DNA of 64,000 bases. It comes from Atlantibacter sp. RC6. GTDB lineage: Bacteria > Pseudomonadota > Gammaproteobacteria > Enterobacterales > Enterobacteriaceae. This document shows positions 18,081 through 26,281 of the stretch, in pieces. Position 1 is the first letter of the stretch, and each line of letters begins with the position of its first letter. The notes beneath the pieces were generated by a model. It ran no database searches. It worked only from the letters and a program-made list of their open reading frames with translations, and was not told where the DNA came from. A program made the position numbers and the translations under genes. Location of the stretch: contig NZ_JACHZE010000004.1 in the NCBI RefSeq assembly GCF_014193285.1, positions 186,001 through 250,000 on the forward strand, written 5' to 3'.

Positions 18081-19408
18081 CTCGCCTGGTCCCGCGCCGT
18101 GGAACGCCATTTCCACGGCATGCGTTTATACCAGGGCTGGGGAACCGGATGCACGATGGCGCTCAGCGCACGGGCATAATCCATCACCAGGCCCGGCGTC
18201 CAGGCCATGGTTAAGGCTCTTTTACGCACCTGCGACGCAATCCACAGCTCCGGCATAAACAACACTTTCAGGGTGGCCAGCCAGCTGCCCCGCCGGTTGG
18301 CTAACACCCCATCGAGGGCGGCCTCCAGCGAATACGCCACGCTGCTTGAGCAGTTGCGGTAGGTCAGATTATAAATTTCATCTTTTCGATAGTTCGTCCA
18401 GAAGCGGTGCAGCGCCTCGCCGTTAAAACCGTGGAAATGGATTTTTTTATCGGAATGGCACCAGTTACTGGATTCAGTCGCGTAATCCGGCTGATATTTC
18501 CCGGCGATATCGTTGTCGTGGGTGGCTTTCAGCAGGCGGAAAAACTCGGACGGCGAGCGGTCGATATCCTCCGCCGGGTACAGGCTCACGTAAACATGGG
18601 GCGAGGCCTCCAGCGCCGCATGGCCGGTCGAGATCACGCCGTGGGCATCCACGGCGGCAATATAGCGGTTGATCACCGGGCGCGGCACCGCCGGTTCATT
18701 GGCGGAACCTTCCGGCGTCCAGATATGCACCGTCAACGGCGAGGTAAATTCCAGCGCTGGCGTCACCGTCTCGGCGACCTTATCCGGTGCCGGGCTGCCT
18801 TTCACTTTGGTGGTAAAGCCTTTGGCAAATTCACGCGGCACCATCAACTGGAACACCGAGGTGGCATTTTTCAACTGCCTTGCCCGCATCGCCACACGCA
18901 GCGTGTTAATGCTGCCCGCGATCATTAATACGCCCAGGAAAAACGACACCGTCGCGCTGGAATGGGTGATTAAAAACCCGGCAAAAGCAATTTGCAGGCA
19001 GCCCATAATCAGCGACGTGCGCCAACGCGGGAAACGCACCACCCAGGCGGAGGCAATCACGAACAGGCCGATTACGAAATACGAGAAGCCGAAAATCACC
19101 GACAGCAGAATATTACTGTAGCGGGCGTCCACCAGCATAATTAACGAGACGAAGAAAAACACGCCGCCTTTAAAATAAAGCACCGCTTTTTGCGCGCCGA
19201 TCCCGCTTGCCGCCACGCTCAGGGTGATCAGGCTTTCTAATAGCAATACGATGCCAAAGGTTTTCAACGGGAAATAGGTTTGGCCGTCAAAGCCGTCAAT
19301 AAAGATTAATACGCCTGCGATACCCCACAATAAGCCGCTAATCCAAAGATATTTGGCTTTATCACGGACAAATTGAGCACCGAAAAGCAATAATGCGATT
19401 TGTAACAT
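18077..19408 (-). CDS. HdeD-like (DUF308) membrane protein fused to a cysteine-peptidase-like domain
   Basis: 443 residues. The first 180 form six hydrophobic helices of the HdeD/DUF308 type (WGIAGVLIFIDGF, FGFSYFVIGLFVIASAWVV). The C-terminal 250 residues are soluble and carry a His in STGHAALEASPHVYVSLYP and an NC pair in YRNCSSSVAYSLEAALDG, an order (His first, then Cys) like permuted NlpC/papain-like folds. HdeD of E. coli is only the membrane half and acts in acid resistance. The start has a separate Shine-Dalgarno 23 bp after the MASE1 gene, giving a two-gene operon. The fused domain's activity is inference. Confidence 0.72.
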   Translation of the reverse strand: MLQIALLLFGAQFVRDKAKYLWISGLLWGIAGVLIFIDGFDGQTYFPLKTFGIVLLLESLITLSVAASGIGAQKAVLYFKGGVFFFVSLIMLVDARYSNILLSVIFGFSYFVIGLFVIASAWVVRFPRWRTSLIMGCLQIAFAGFLITHSSATVSFFLGVLMIAGSINTLRVAMRARQLKNATSVFQLMVPREFAKGFTTKVKGSPAPDKVAETVTPALEFTSPLTVHIWTPEGSANEPAVPRPVINRYIAAVDAHGVISTGHAALEASPHVYVSLYPAEDIDRSPSEFFRLLKATHDNDIAGKYQPDYATESSNWCHSDKKIHFHGFNGEALHRFWTNYRKDEIYNLTYRNCSSSVAYSLEAALDGVLANRRGSWLATLKVLFMPELWIASQVRKRALTMAWTPGLVMDYARALSAIVHPVPQPWYKRMPWKWRSTARDQAS

Positions 19409-19431
19409 AACGACTCTCCGCCTCTCTGCGC

Positions 19432-20709
19432 TTAACTGAATGTGGTGGTGCCACTGATTCGCCAGTTGCCAATAATGATGGGTTGCGCCTGATGATTAAT
19501 CAGCACGTTGCCGCTATCGGTGATGGTCACCCAGCGATCGTTTTTATCTTTAAAGCGAAATGAGATCGTCGGCAGCTTATGCGCCTGCCCGATATCGCGC
19601 CACTGGCGCTGGAATTTCTCGCGATCGTCCGGATGAACGCGCGCCAGCATTTTTTCTTTATCGGTCAGTTCATCGGTGGCGATGTCGTCAAGCACATCCA
19701 GGGTGTGATCCCAGTACAACTGCCCGGTAACCAGATTCAGTTGATAAATCGCATCGCGCGCGCTTTGTACGCCGGTGCGATTATCCAGCCGCTGGGCGCT
19801 GCGGGTTAATACCCGAATAAACACCATTAATAGCGCCGTCGCGGTTAAATAACACTGGGCAATCAGCAGCGGCTCGCCGGTGCGCAGCCCTTTAATAAAG
19901 AACGGACCCATTTTTTGGATCGAAAACCAGATAACAATCGCGCCGAGGGTTAATAACGCAAAAGAGCCGCCCCGGTTGCCCCACAATATCGCCAGCGCCA
20001 CCGTTAATACGATAGGAATACAGGCTGCGGCAAAACGCAGCACATCGTAGCGGTGAGCGTTGAACGCATCGGTGACATATTTCACCGAATCGCTGAATAT
20101 CCAGGTGGTAATCAGGATCAGCAGCACCCAGACAAAACACCCGGCAATCACTATTCTGCGGTGCATGCCTTCAGTGCGCAGATGATTATTCAGGAAGCCC
20201 ATAATAATCGTGGTGGCAAAGAAAATACCGGTGATGTCGGCAATTAATCCCGGCCAGAAGGTGCCGGTAAAGGATTCATTGCGGAAGAACCACAGCCCGG
20301 ACGACAGCACCAGCGCGTCCACCACGCTTACCAGCACCGTCATCACCAGCCACATCACAATTTGGTGCAGGTCGTCGCCTTCGCGCGATAGCCGCCTGAC
20401 AAGCCAGGCGATAGCCATGGTGGACGGCATGGATAACACGGCGAACATCAGGTTGGTGGGGAAGTTCACCGTGGTGGTGTTGTTGAGCAGCAGATTGAGC
20501 GCCACAAAACCGGCGAGAAACAGCCACCACTGCCGCCATGGCGCGCACAGGAACGCGGCCGTCGCCACGCCCGCCGGGAACCAGACGATGGAAAAATCCA
20601 GGCTCGGATCATCAAGCTGAAGCGAAATCAGGCCAGACAGATAATAAATCAGCATCCAGATGGCAAAGGAAATGGCCTGATGCGTAAACGGTGAGAGTGT
20701 GCCTTTCAT
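19432..20709 (-). CDS. MASE1-PAS membrane sensor without an output domain
   Basis: 425 residues. The N-terminal 300 are eight or so membrane helices of MASE1 type (IVWFPAGVATAAFLCAP, GLIADITGIFFATTI). A PAS/PAC domain follows at about 315-420 (LVTGQLYWDHTLDVL, RVHPDDREKFQRQW). The protein ends after the PAS core (NWRISGTTTFS) with no GGDEF, EAL or kinase, whereas MASE1-PAS is normally fused to one. No remnant of such a domain is visible in the 23 bp before the next gene. It may sense through a partner, possibly the downstream HdeD fusion; this is inference. Confidence 0.82.
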   Translation of the reverse strand: MKGTLSPFTHQAISFAIWMLIYYLSGLISLQLDDPSLDFSIVWFPAGVATAAFLCAPWRQWWLFLAGFVALNLLLNNTTTVNFPTNLMFAVLSMPSTMAIAWLVRRLSREGDDLHQIVMWLVMTVLVSVVDALVLSSGLWFFRNESFTGTFWPGLIADITGIFFATTIIMGFLNNHLRTEGMHRRIVIAGCFVWVLLILITTWIFSDSVKYVTDAFNAHRYDVLRFAAACIPIVLTVALAILWGNRGGSFALLTLGAIVIWFSIQKMGPFFIKGLRTGEPLLIAQCYLTATALLMVFIRVLTRSAQRLDNRTGVQSARDAIYQLNLVTGQLYWDHTLDVLDDIATDELTDKEKMLARVHPDDREKFQRQWRDIGQAHKLPTISFRFKDKNDRWVTITDSGNVLINHQAQPIIIGNWRISGTTTFS

Positions 20710-21384
20710 AGGGTCGTCTCGTTGGTTTTATGAAGTCAGTATTATCGGCGATAATCCGAAAAATTTCATAGCAGCAAGGTAAACGCCGTGTTGATTTTGC
20801 GCTTTTATCCCCCCGCCGCGCCTCGATATATCATATAAACCCGGTTTTCAAACGAGGTTGATCTCGCCGCCGGGTTTTCACTATTTTTACCGATCCGGTT
20901 TCCGTTATTTTCTGCGCCAGACAAAAAGCCCAATTCGAAATTTATTTTTGTACACACAATTTATTTACCGCTTCGCTTTCAGAAAAACGGCATCAGCGAA
21001 ATATATAAAATATTATCAGCGACAAAGCCGAGAAAACGGCATGTAGGCGGACTGTAAATATTTATTTCAGCGCTTCTAAGAAAAATCCTGAAACTATTCT
21101 AATTGACCACAGGCGAGGATCAATATGACATTGGCGTCTATCCTTATGCAGGCCAGAGAAAAAACTGGCACGACGATAATACTCATTATTTTTCATTAAA
21201 AAACGATGGGTTACGGTCTGAGAAAACTACCGCGAAATCGAAGACCTGATATTTATCCGTGGGTGGTTCTGTTATTGCAGAACGGAACGGAGAATACGCC
21301 GACCGTTATTTTCGACCAGCAACATGGGTGTCGAAAACGCGCCGGGAGATTTTCGATAAGGTGTTTAATCTAAGAGGAATAATC
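20710..21384. other. Intergenic region upstream of yciE-katN
   Basis: 675 bp, AT-rich in its middle. It separates the divergent MASE1 gene from yciE. A sigma-S-like -10 (CTATTCT, 21094-21100) lies in front of a 48-codon TTG frame (21103-21249). Another open frame joins in-phase to yciE from 21259, but its codons look non-coding and yciE has its own GAGGAA Shine-Dalgarno. The ORF at 20858 has no support. K-12 carries yciG and yciF before yciE; neither is intact here. Confidence 0.55.
21103..21249 (+). CDS. Possible small or decayed ORF upstream of yciE
   Basis: A 48-codon frame from TTG with no ATG start. The translated part YDIGVYPYAGQRKNWHDD reads like real protein rather than random sequence (Trp, Tyr, balanced charges), but I do not recognise it. 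It could be a small stress peptide or the end of a decayed gene. Evidence is weak. Confidence 0.2.
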   Translation: MTTGEDQYDIGVYPYAGQRKNWHDDNTHYFSLKNDGLRSEKTTAKSKT

Positions 21385-21897
21385 ATGGCAACGACTTACG
21401 AAGAAAACTATCTGGACTGGGTAAGAGATGCGCATGCGATGGAGAAACAGGCTGAATCCATGCTTGAGAAAATGGCCGGACGTCTGGAGCACTATCCGGA
21501 TTTGAAAGCACGCATTGAGCAGCACATTGAAGAAACTCGCCAGCAACAAACGCTGATTCAGTCCGTTATCGATCGTCACAACACATCCAACTCCACCTTC
21601 AAAGATGTCATGGGCAAGATGGCAGCGACCGGTCAGGCGATGGGCGGTATGTTTGCCGATGACGAAGTGGTGAAAGGCGCGATCAGCAGCTATGCCTTTG
21701 AACACTTTGAAGTCGCTTGCTACACCTCGCTGATTGCGGCGGCGCAACTGGTCGGTGACCAGGAAGGCGCGCGCATCTTTGAACAGATCCGCGAGCAGGA
21801 AATCGCCATGGCGGAGTGGGCGTTAAATCATATTCCCGATGTTACCGAGCAATTCCTGGTGCGGGACGCCGCCCCTGGCGTCGAAGCCAAAAAATAA
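21385..21897 (+). CDS. yciE: YciE, DUF892 ferritin-like stress protein
   Basis: 170 residues starting MATTYEENYLDWVRDAHAMEK, with GAGGAA 7 nt upstream of the ATG. It matches E. coli YciE through RDAHAMEKQAESMLEKMA and ends VEAKK as YciE does. DUF892 proteins are four-helix, ferritin-like with a di-iron-type site and are tied to general stress and desiccation/oxidation. In Salmonella yciGFE-katN is an RpoS-dependent operon; here yciE precedes katN by 74 bp, but yciG and yciF are missing from the expected position. Confidence 0.92.
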   Translation: MATTYEENYLDWVRDAHAMEKQAESMLEKMAGRLEHYPDLKARIEQHIEETRQQQTLIQSVIDRHNTSNSTFKDVMGKMAATGQAMGGMFADDEVVKGAISSYAFEHFEVACYTSLIAAAQLVGDQEGARIFEQIREQEIAMAEWALNHIPDVTEQFLVRDAAPGVEAKK

Positions 21898-21971
21898 TCC
21901 CTTCTTATGCATACCAGATGCCCGCCACCCAGGCGGGCATTTTAGTGCCTTTTACTTTTGCGGAGTGAGCT

Positions 21972-22889
21972 ATGTTCAGACATGTCAAAAAACTACAGTA
22001 CACAGTACGCGTTTCAGAACCGAATCCCGGCCTGGCGAACCTGCTGCTCGAACAGTTTGGCGGCCCGCAGGGTGAGCTGGCGGCGGCGTGCCGCTACTTT
22101 ACTCAGGGGCTGGGAGATGACGATCCGGGCCGTAAAGATATGCTGATGGATATCGCCACCGAGGAGCTGAGCCATCTGGAGATCATCGGTTCACTGGTGG
22201 GGATGCTTAATAAAGGTGCTAAAGGCGACCTGGCCGAAGGCACTGAAAAAGAGGGCGAGCTCTATCGCACCATCACTGGCAACGGCAACGACAGCCATCT
22301 TACCTCGCTGCTGTATGGCGGCGGCCCGGCGTTGGTCAACTCAGCGGGCGTGCCCTGGACCGCGGCTTACATCGATACCATCGGCGAAGTCACCGCAGAT
22401 TTGCGCTCCAACATTGCGGCTGAAGCCCGCGCCAAAATTATCTATGAGCGTTTGATTAACCTGACCGACGACGTTGGCGTAAAAGATGCGCTGGGCTTCC
22501 TGATGACCCGTGAAGTGGCGCACCAGATTTCATTTGAGAAAGCGTTGTATTCGATTCGCAATAATTTCCCGGCCGGGAAGTTGCCGCCGATCGAACAATA
22601 CTCCAACGTTTACTTCAATATGTCTGAAGGCGACGACATGCGCGGCAGCTGGAACTCTGACGAGAACTTCACCTATGTCGCCGATCCGCAACCGGCCGTA
22701 GATGGCGGCGATGGCCTGGCAAGCGTTCAACTGCCTGCCTCGCAGAAAGCCAATCTGGATAGCATGATTGCGCGTACCGCGTCCGATCCGTCGGTTAACC
22801 CGGTGACCGGCACCGATCTCGGTTCGGTTCCGCCGATCGAAAATGAAGCCGCAGCCAGCAAATCTCCGGTGAAAAAACCGAAGAAATAA
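21972..22889 (+). CDS. katN: Manganese catalase KatN
   Basis: 305 residues. Non-haem dimanganese catalase that breaks down hydrogen peroxide in the cytoplasm. The Mn-ligand helices are visible: QGELAAACRYF, EELSHLEIIG near residue 55-65, EARAKIIYERL and TREVAHQISFEKAL. The C-terminal 50 residues are low complexity and end in Lys-rich KSPVKKPKK. The start is supported by GGAGTGA. It belongs with yciE as in Salmonella, so RpoS control is likely. A hairpin follows the stop. Confidence 0.94.
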   Translation: MFRHVKKLQYTVRVSEPNPGLANLLLEQFGGPQGELAAACRYFTQGLGDDDPGRKDMLMDIATEELSHLEIIGSLVGMLNKGAKGDLAEGTEKEGELYRTITGNGNDSHLTSLLYGGGPALVNSAGVPWTAAYIDTIGEVTADLRSNIAAEARAKIIYERLINLTDDVGVKDALGFLMTREVAHQISFEKALYSIRNNFPAGKLPPIEQYSNVYFNMSEGDDMRGSWNSDENFTYVADPQPAVDGGDGLASVQLPASQKANLDSMIARTASDPSVNPVTGTDLGSVPPIENEAAASKSPVKKPKK

Positions 22890-22897
22890 CATAACAG

Positions 22898-22920
22898 GTG
22901 ACGGCTCACAGAGCCGTCAC
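22898..22920 (+). terminator. Hairpin after katN
   Basis: A 9-bp stem GTGACGGCT/AGCCGTCAC with a 5-nt loop begins 9 nt after the stop. There is no T-run after it, so it may be a weak or Rho-assisted terminator. Confidence 0.45.
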
Positions 22921-23035
22921 GACCTCCCCCACCCGAGTGCGCTATACCCGCCAGAGATCAACAAATCCATTCATTCAGTGTGTCTATAATGCGGAGCCAA
23001 TTTTACTCTCGCCCGTGTAACGGGGAAGGAAAAAT

Positions 23036-24187
23036 ATGTCTCTTATCACTGAATTACCCGCCATTTTCGATCAGTTCTCAGAAGCCCGCCAGAAAGGTTT
23101 TATCACCGTCATGGATCTCAAAGAGCAAGGCGTTCCGCTGGTTGGAACCTATTGCACCTTTATGCCCCAGGAGATCCCGATGGCTGCCGGCGCGGTAGTT
23201 GTTTCGCTGTGCTCCACCTCTGACGAAACCATCGAAGAAGCCGAAAAAGATCTGCCGCGCAACCTGTGCCCGCTGATAAAAAGCAGCTACGGTTTCGGGA
23301 AAACCGACAAATGCCCCTACTTCTATTTCTCCGACCTGGTGGTGGGTGAAACCACCTGCGACGGTAAGAAAAAGATGTACGAATACATGGCCGATTTTAA
23401 GGCCGTGCATGTGATGCAACTCCCGAACAGTGCCGTCGATGCCGCGTCCCGCGCGTTGTGGAAAGCGGAAATCCATCGCCTGAAACAGGCGGTTGAACAG
23501 CGCTTTGGCGCAACCATTACCGAGCAGGCACTGCGCGAGGCCATTGCGCTGAAAAACCAGGAGCGCCGCGCGACTGCCAATTTTTACCACGTCGGGCAGC
23601 TTAACCCGCCTGCTCTTAGCGGCATGGATATCCTTAAAGTGGTGTACGGCGCGACCTTCCGCTTCGACAAACCCGCGCTGATCGACGAACTGAACGAGAT
23701 GGCGGCCCGCGTGCGCCAGCAGTGGCAGGACGGCAAACGGCTGGAAGCCCGCCCGCGTATTCTGATCACCGGCTGCCCCATCGGCGGCGCGGCGGAAAAA
23801 GTGGTGCGCGCCATTGAGGAGAACGGCGGTTGGGTGGTGGGTTTTGAAAACTGCACCGGCGCGAAAGCCACCGAACACTGCGTGGATGAGACGGGCGATG
23901 TTTATGACGCGCTCACCGACAAATATCTGGCGATCGGCTGTTCCTGCATTTCTCCTAACGATCAGCGCCTGAAACTGCTTAGTGAGATGGTGGAAGAGTA
24001 CCAGGCCGACGGCGTGGTGGATGTGATTTTGCAGGCCTGCCACACCTATGCCGTGGAATCGCTGGCCATCAAGCGCCACGTGCGTGAAAACCACAACATC
24101 CCGTATATCGCTATCGAGACCGATTACTCAACATCAGATATCGGTCAACTCAGCACCCGCGTGGCGGCCTTTATCGAGATGCTTTAA
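23036..24187 (+). CDS. yjiM: YjiM, 2-hydroxyacyl-CoA dehydratase family / double-cubane cluster protein
   Basis: 383 residues, the E. coli YjiM length. The family is HgdB/BcrC-like, and YjiM-type members bind a double-cubane [Fe8S9] cluster that drives difficult ATP-dependent reductions. Candidate Cys ligands are GTYCTFMP (residue 38), NLCPLIKSS, DKCPYFYFSD, TTCDGKKKMYE, ITGCPIGG, GCSCIS and LQACHTY. The physiological substrate is unknown. It starts at an ATG with GGAAGGAA upstream and is followed 9 bp later by its ATPase activator yjiL. Low-potential chemistry implies anaerobic use; that is inference. Confidence 0.93.
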   Translation: MSLITELPAIFDQFSEARQKGFITVMDLKEQGVPLVGTYCTFMPQEIPMAAGAVVVSLCSTSDETIEEAEKDLPRNLCPLIKSSYGFGKTDKCPYFYFSDLVVGETTCDGKKKMYEYMADFKAVHVMQLPNSAVDAASRALWKAEIHRLKQAVEQRFGATITEQALREAIALKNQERRATANFYHVGQLNPPALSGMDILKVVYGATFRFDKPALIDELNEMAARVRQQWQDGKRLEARPRILITGCPIGGAAEKVVRAIEENGGWVVGFENCTGAKATEHCVDETGDVYDALTDKYLAIGCSCISPNDQRLKLLSEMVEEYQADGVVDVILQACHTYAVESLAIKRHVRENHNIPYIAIETDYSTSDIGQLSTRVAAFIEML

Positions 24188-24196
24188 GGAGCGGTT

Positions 24197-24964
24197 GTGG
24201 CTGTATCAGTAGGTATTGATTCCGGTTCGACCACTACCAAAGGCGTCTTGTTGCAGGACGGCGTGATTGTGCGCCGCTTCCTGTGCCCGACGCCTTTCCG
24301 CCCGGACACGGCGATCCGCGACGCCTGGCAAAATCTCAGCGCCGGGCTGGATGAGCGCCCTTTCCTCACGCTCACCGGCTATGGACGGCAGCTGGTGGAT
24401 TTTGCCGATAAACAGGTCACGGAGATTTCCTGCCACGGCCTGGGGGCGCGCCTGTTAGTGCCGGAGACCCGCACGGTGATCGACATCGGCGGCCAGGACA
24501 GCAAAGTGATCCAGCTCGACGAACAGGGCAATCTGACCGACTTTCTGATGAACGACAAATGCGCCGCCGGTACCGGGCGGTTTCTGGAGGTGATCTCCCG
24601 CACCCTGGGCGCGAGCGTTGACCAGCTCGACGCGATTACCCAGGGTGTAGAGCCACACGCCATCACCAGCATGTGTACGGTATTCGCGGAATCAGAAGTT
24701 ATCAGCCTGCGTTCGGCGGGTGTCGCCCCGCAAGCTATTCTGGCGGGCATCGTCAACGCCATGGCGCGCCGCAGCGCAAACTTTATCAGCAGGCTGTCGG
24801 CACAGGGTCCGGTGCTGTTTACCGGCGGCGTCAGCCACTGTGCGGTGTTTGTCGAAAAGCTGACGGAGCATGTGGGCATGACGGTGCAAACCCACCCCGA
24901 CGCCCAGTATGCCGGGGCGGTAGGCGCGGCGCTGATCGGCCAGCAGCCGGGGAAACGCCGATGA
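24197..24964 (+). CDS. yjiL: YjiL, ATP-dependent activator of the YjiM reductase
   Basis: 255 residues, GTG start with AAGGA upstream. ASKHA-fold ATPase of the HgdC/BadF type that hydrolyses ATP to push an electron from a [4Fe-4S] cluster into its partner. It shows the phosphate-1 loop GIDSGSTTTKGVLLQDG, IDIGGQDSKVI and the cluster-binding cysteines in NDKCAAGTGRFLE and TSMCTVFAESEV. TGGVSHCAVF closes the nucleotide site. It is sandwiched between yjiM and the carrier gene, overlapping the latter by ATGA, so it is translationally coupled. Confidence 0.94.
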   Translation: MAVSVGIDSGSTTTKGVLLQDGVIVRRFLCPTPFRPDTAIRDAWQNLSAGLDERPFLTLTGYGRQLVDFADKQVTEISCHGLGARLLVPETRTVIDIGGQDSKVIQLDEQGNLTDFLMNDKCAAGTGRFLEVISRTLGASVDQLDAITQGVEPHAITSMCTVFAESEVISLRSAGVAPQAILAGIVNAMARRSANFISRLSAQGPVLFTGGVSHCAVFVEKLTEHVGMTVQTHPDAQYAGAVGAALIGQQPGKRR

Positions 24965-25212
24965 CTGAATACCTGTTTCTGTTCCACAGTACCCTCGGCG
25001 TGGTGAAAACCCGCCGGGCGCTACAGGCGGCAGGGGCCGAGTTTCGGGTAACGGATATCCCGCGCCAGCTGCGTAGCGGCTGCGGGCTGTGCGTGTGGAT
25101 CATCTGCCCTGAAGAAGGGTATCAGGTGTGGGTTATGGCCGGGCTGACGCAATCGGTGTATCGGGTGGAGGGGGAACAGTGGAAATGCATCGCCACGTAT
25201 CCCTCAGGATGA
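24961..25212 (+). CDS. DUF3343 (putative Se/S carrier-like) protein
   Basis: 83 residues beginning MTEYLFLFHSTLGVVKTRRA, with an ATGA overlap with yjiL. Pfam describes DUF3343 as putative Se/S-carrier-like. The conserved Cys motif is SGCGLCVWI near residue 42. Such proteins often travel with sulfurtransferase or double-cubane reductase genes and could feed sulfur to the cluster or carry a persulfide; that is inference. It is clearly the third gene of a yjiM-yjiL operon. Confidence 0.8.
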   Translation: MTEYLFLFHSTLGVVKTRRALQAAGAEFRVTDIPRQLRSGCGLCVWIICPEEGYQVWVMAGLTQSVYRVEGEQWKCIATYPSG

Positions 25213-25216
25213 AATG

Positions 25217-25258
25217 TTGACAGCGATCCAAACAAATGGTTGCATTGTACAACCATTT
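25217..25258 (+). promoter_or_regulatory. Probable promoter and palindromic operator of the MarR-GNAT gene
   Basis: TTGACA at 25217-25222 is followed by a perfect 9-bp inverted repeat AAATGGTTG-N7-CAACCATTT (25234-25258) covering the -10 area and ending 20 nt before the chosen ATG. The symmetry and position suit autoregulation by a MarR-type dimer. A canonical -10 is not evident (TTGCAT at 17-nt spacing). Confidence 0.6.
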
Positions 25259-25277
25259 ACTGCTCTCAGATGCTGCC

Positions 25278-26225
25278 ATGATCGACTCTGCCATTATCAA
25301 CGATATTCGTGTCTCCTCGCGCCTGATGGTTCGCGAGCTGGGCTTTATGAATACCACGCTTGCCGCCACGGACTATTCCCCTTCCGCCGTTCATACGCTG
25401 GTGGAAATTGATGCCCACGGCGCGCTTACCGCTGCGCAACTGGTGCAAATCCTTGGGCTGGAAAAATCCAGCGTCAGCCGGATGGTCAGCAAACTGATCG
25501 CCGCCGGTGAGTTGCAGGAGACACCGTCGGCGCAGGACGGGCGGGTCAAGCAGCTGCAACTCACTGAAAAAGGGCGGGAAAGCGTCGCCCGGATCAACCA
25601 GTACGGCGCGATGCGGGTGGTCGAGGCGCTGGAGCAGCTTAACCCGTCACAGCAACAGTCCGTGGCCCGTGGGCTGGCGGCCTATGCCCGGGCGCTGGAA
25701 GCCTGCCGAAACGGCGCACGCGTTAGCGAGGCGAGCCCGTTTGAAATTGTCACCGGGTATCATCCCGGCATGATTGGCCGCATTAGCGAAATGCACGGCA
25801 GTTATTACGCTAAACATTATGATTTCGGGCACTTCTTTGAAGGCAAGGTCGCATCGGGTCTGGCGGAGTTTTGCACGCGGCTGGACAAGCCATGCAATCA
25901 GATCTGGTTGGTGAAGCATCACGGGCGGATTGTCGGGTCGGTTGCTATCGACGGCGAGGACCTGGGTAATAACGAAGCGCACCTGCGCTGGTTTATCCTC
26001 GACGACGACTGTCGCGGCAGCGGCATGGGCCGTCGGTTACTGAGTGAAGCGATGGATTTTTGCGACGCTCAGGGGTTCGCCGCCACGCAACTCTGGACGT
26101 TCAACGGGCTTGATGCAGCGCGTCGGCTGTATGAGTCGTTTGGATTCCAGCTTGCCCGCGAATGGCAGGGCGACCAGTGGGGGAGAGAGATGCTGGAGCA
26201 ACAGTTTACGCGGGCGGGGCGTTGA
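25278..26225 (+). CDS. MarR-type regulator fused to a GNAT acetyltransferase
   Basis: 315 residues from ATG 25278; an ATG at 25236 lies inside the palindrome and was not chosen. Residues 1-145 are a MarR winged HTH (HTLVEIDAHGALTAAQLVQI, EKSSVSRMVSKLI, wing around DGRVKQLQL). Residues 150-315 are a GNAT domain with RGSGMGRRLLSEAM as the acetyl-CoA loop and ARRLYESFGFQ. This MarR-GNAT architecture is found in several bacteria. The acetyltransferase may sense or modify the regulated metabolite. It follows the yjiML operon by 65 bp in the same direction and may regulate it. Confidence 0.88.
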   Translation: MIDSAIINDIRVSSRLMVRELGFMNTTLAATDYSPSAVHTLVEIDAHGALTAAQLVQILGLEKSSVSRMVSKLIAAGELQETPSAQDGRVKQLQLTEKGRESVARINQYGAMRVVEALEQLNPSQQQSVARGLAAYARALEACRNGARVSEASPFEIVTGYHPGMIGRISEMHGSYYAKHYDFGHFFEGKVASGLAEFCTRLDKPCNQIWLVKHHGRIVGSVAIDGEDLGNNEAHLRWFILDDDCRGSGMGRRLLSEAMDFCDAQGFAATQLWTFNGLDAARRLYESFGFQLAREWQGDQWGREMLEQQFTRAGR

Positions 26226-26234
26226 GAACAAAAA

Positions 26235-26255
26235 TGCCCACCATTAAGGTGGGCA
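26235..26255. terminator. Bidirectional terminator between the MarR-GNAT gene and gor
   Basis: An 8-bp perfect stem TGCCCACC/GGTGGGCA with an ATTAA loop lies between convergent stops. An A-run precedes it, giving a T-run for gor; the plus-strand T-run is short. Confidence 0.7.
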
Positions 26256-26281
26256 CTGTTCTCAACAACACAGGCAGCGAA

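Noticed and set aside
20858-21046. 62-codon ORF upstream of yciE
   Set aside because: Low-complexity AT-rich codons, no Shine-Dalgarno, and no sign of a protein fold.
24673-24960. Long plus-strand frame reading into the DUF3343 gene
   Set aside because: It overlaps yjiL in another frame; only the last 83 codons, from the ATGA overlap, match a known family.
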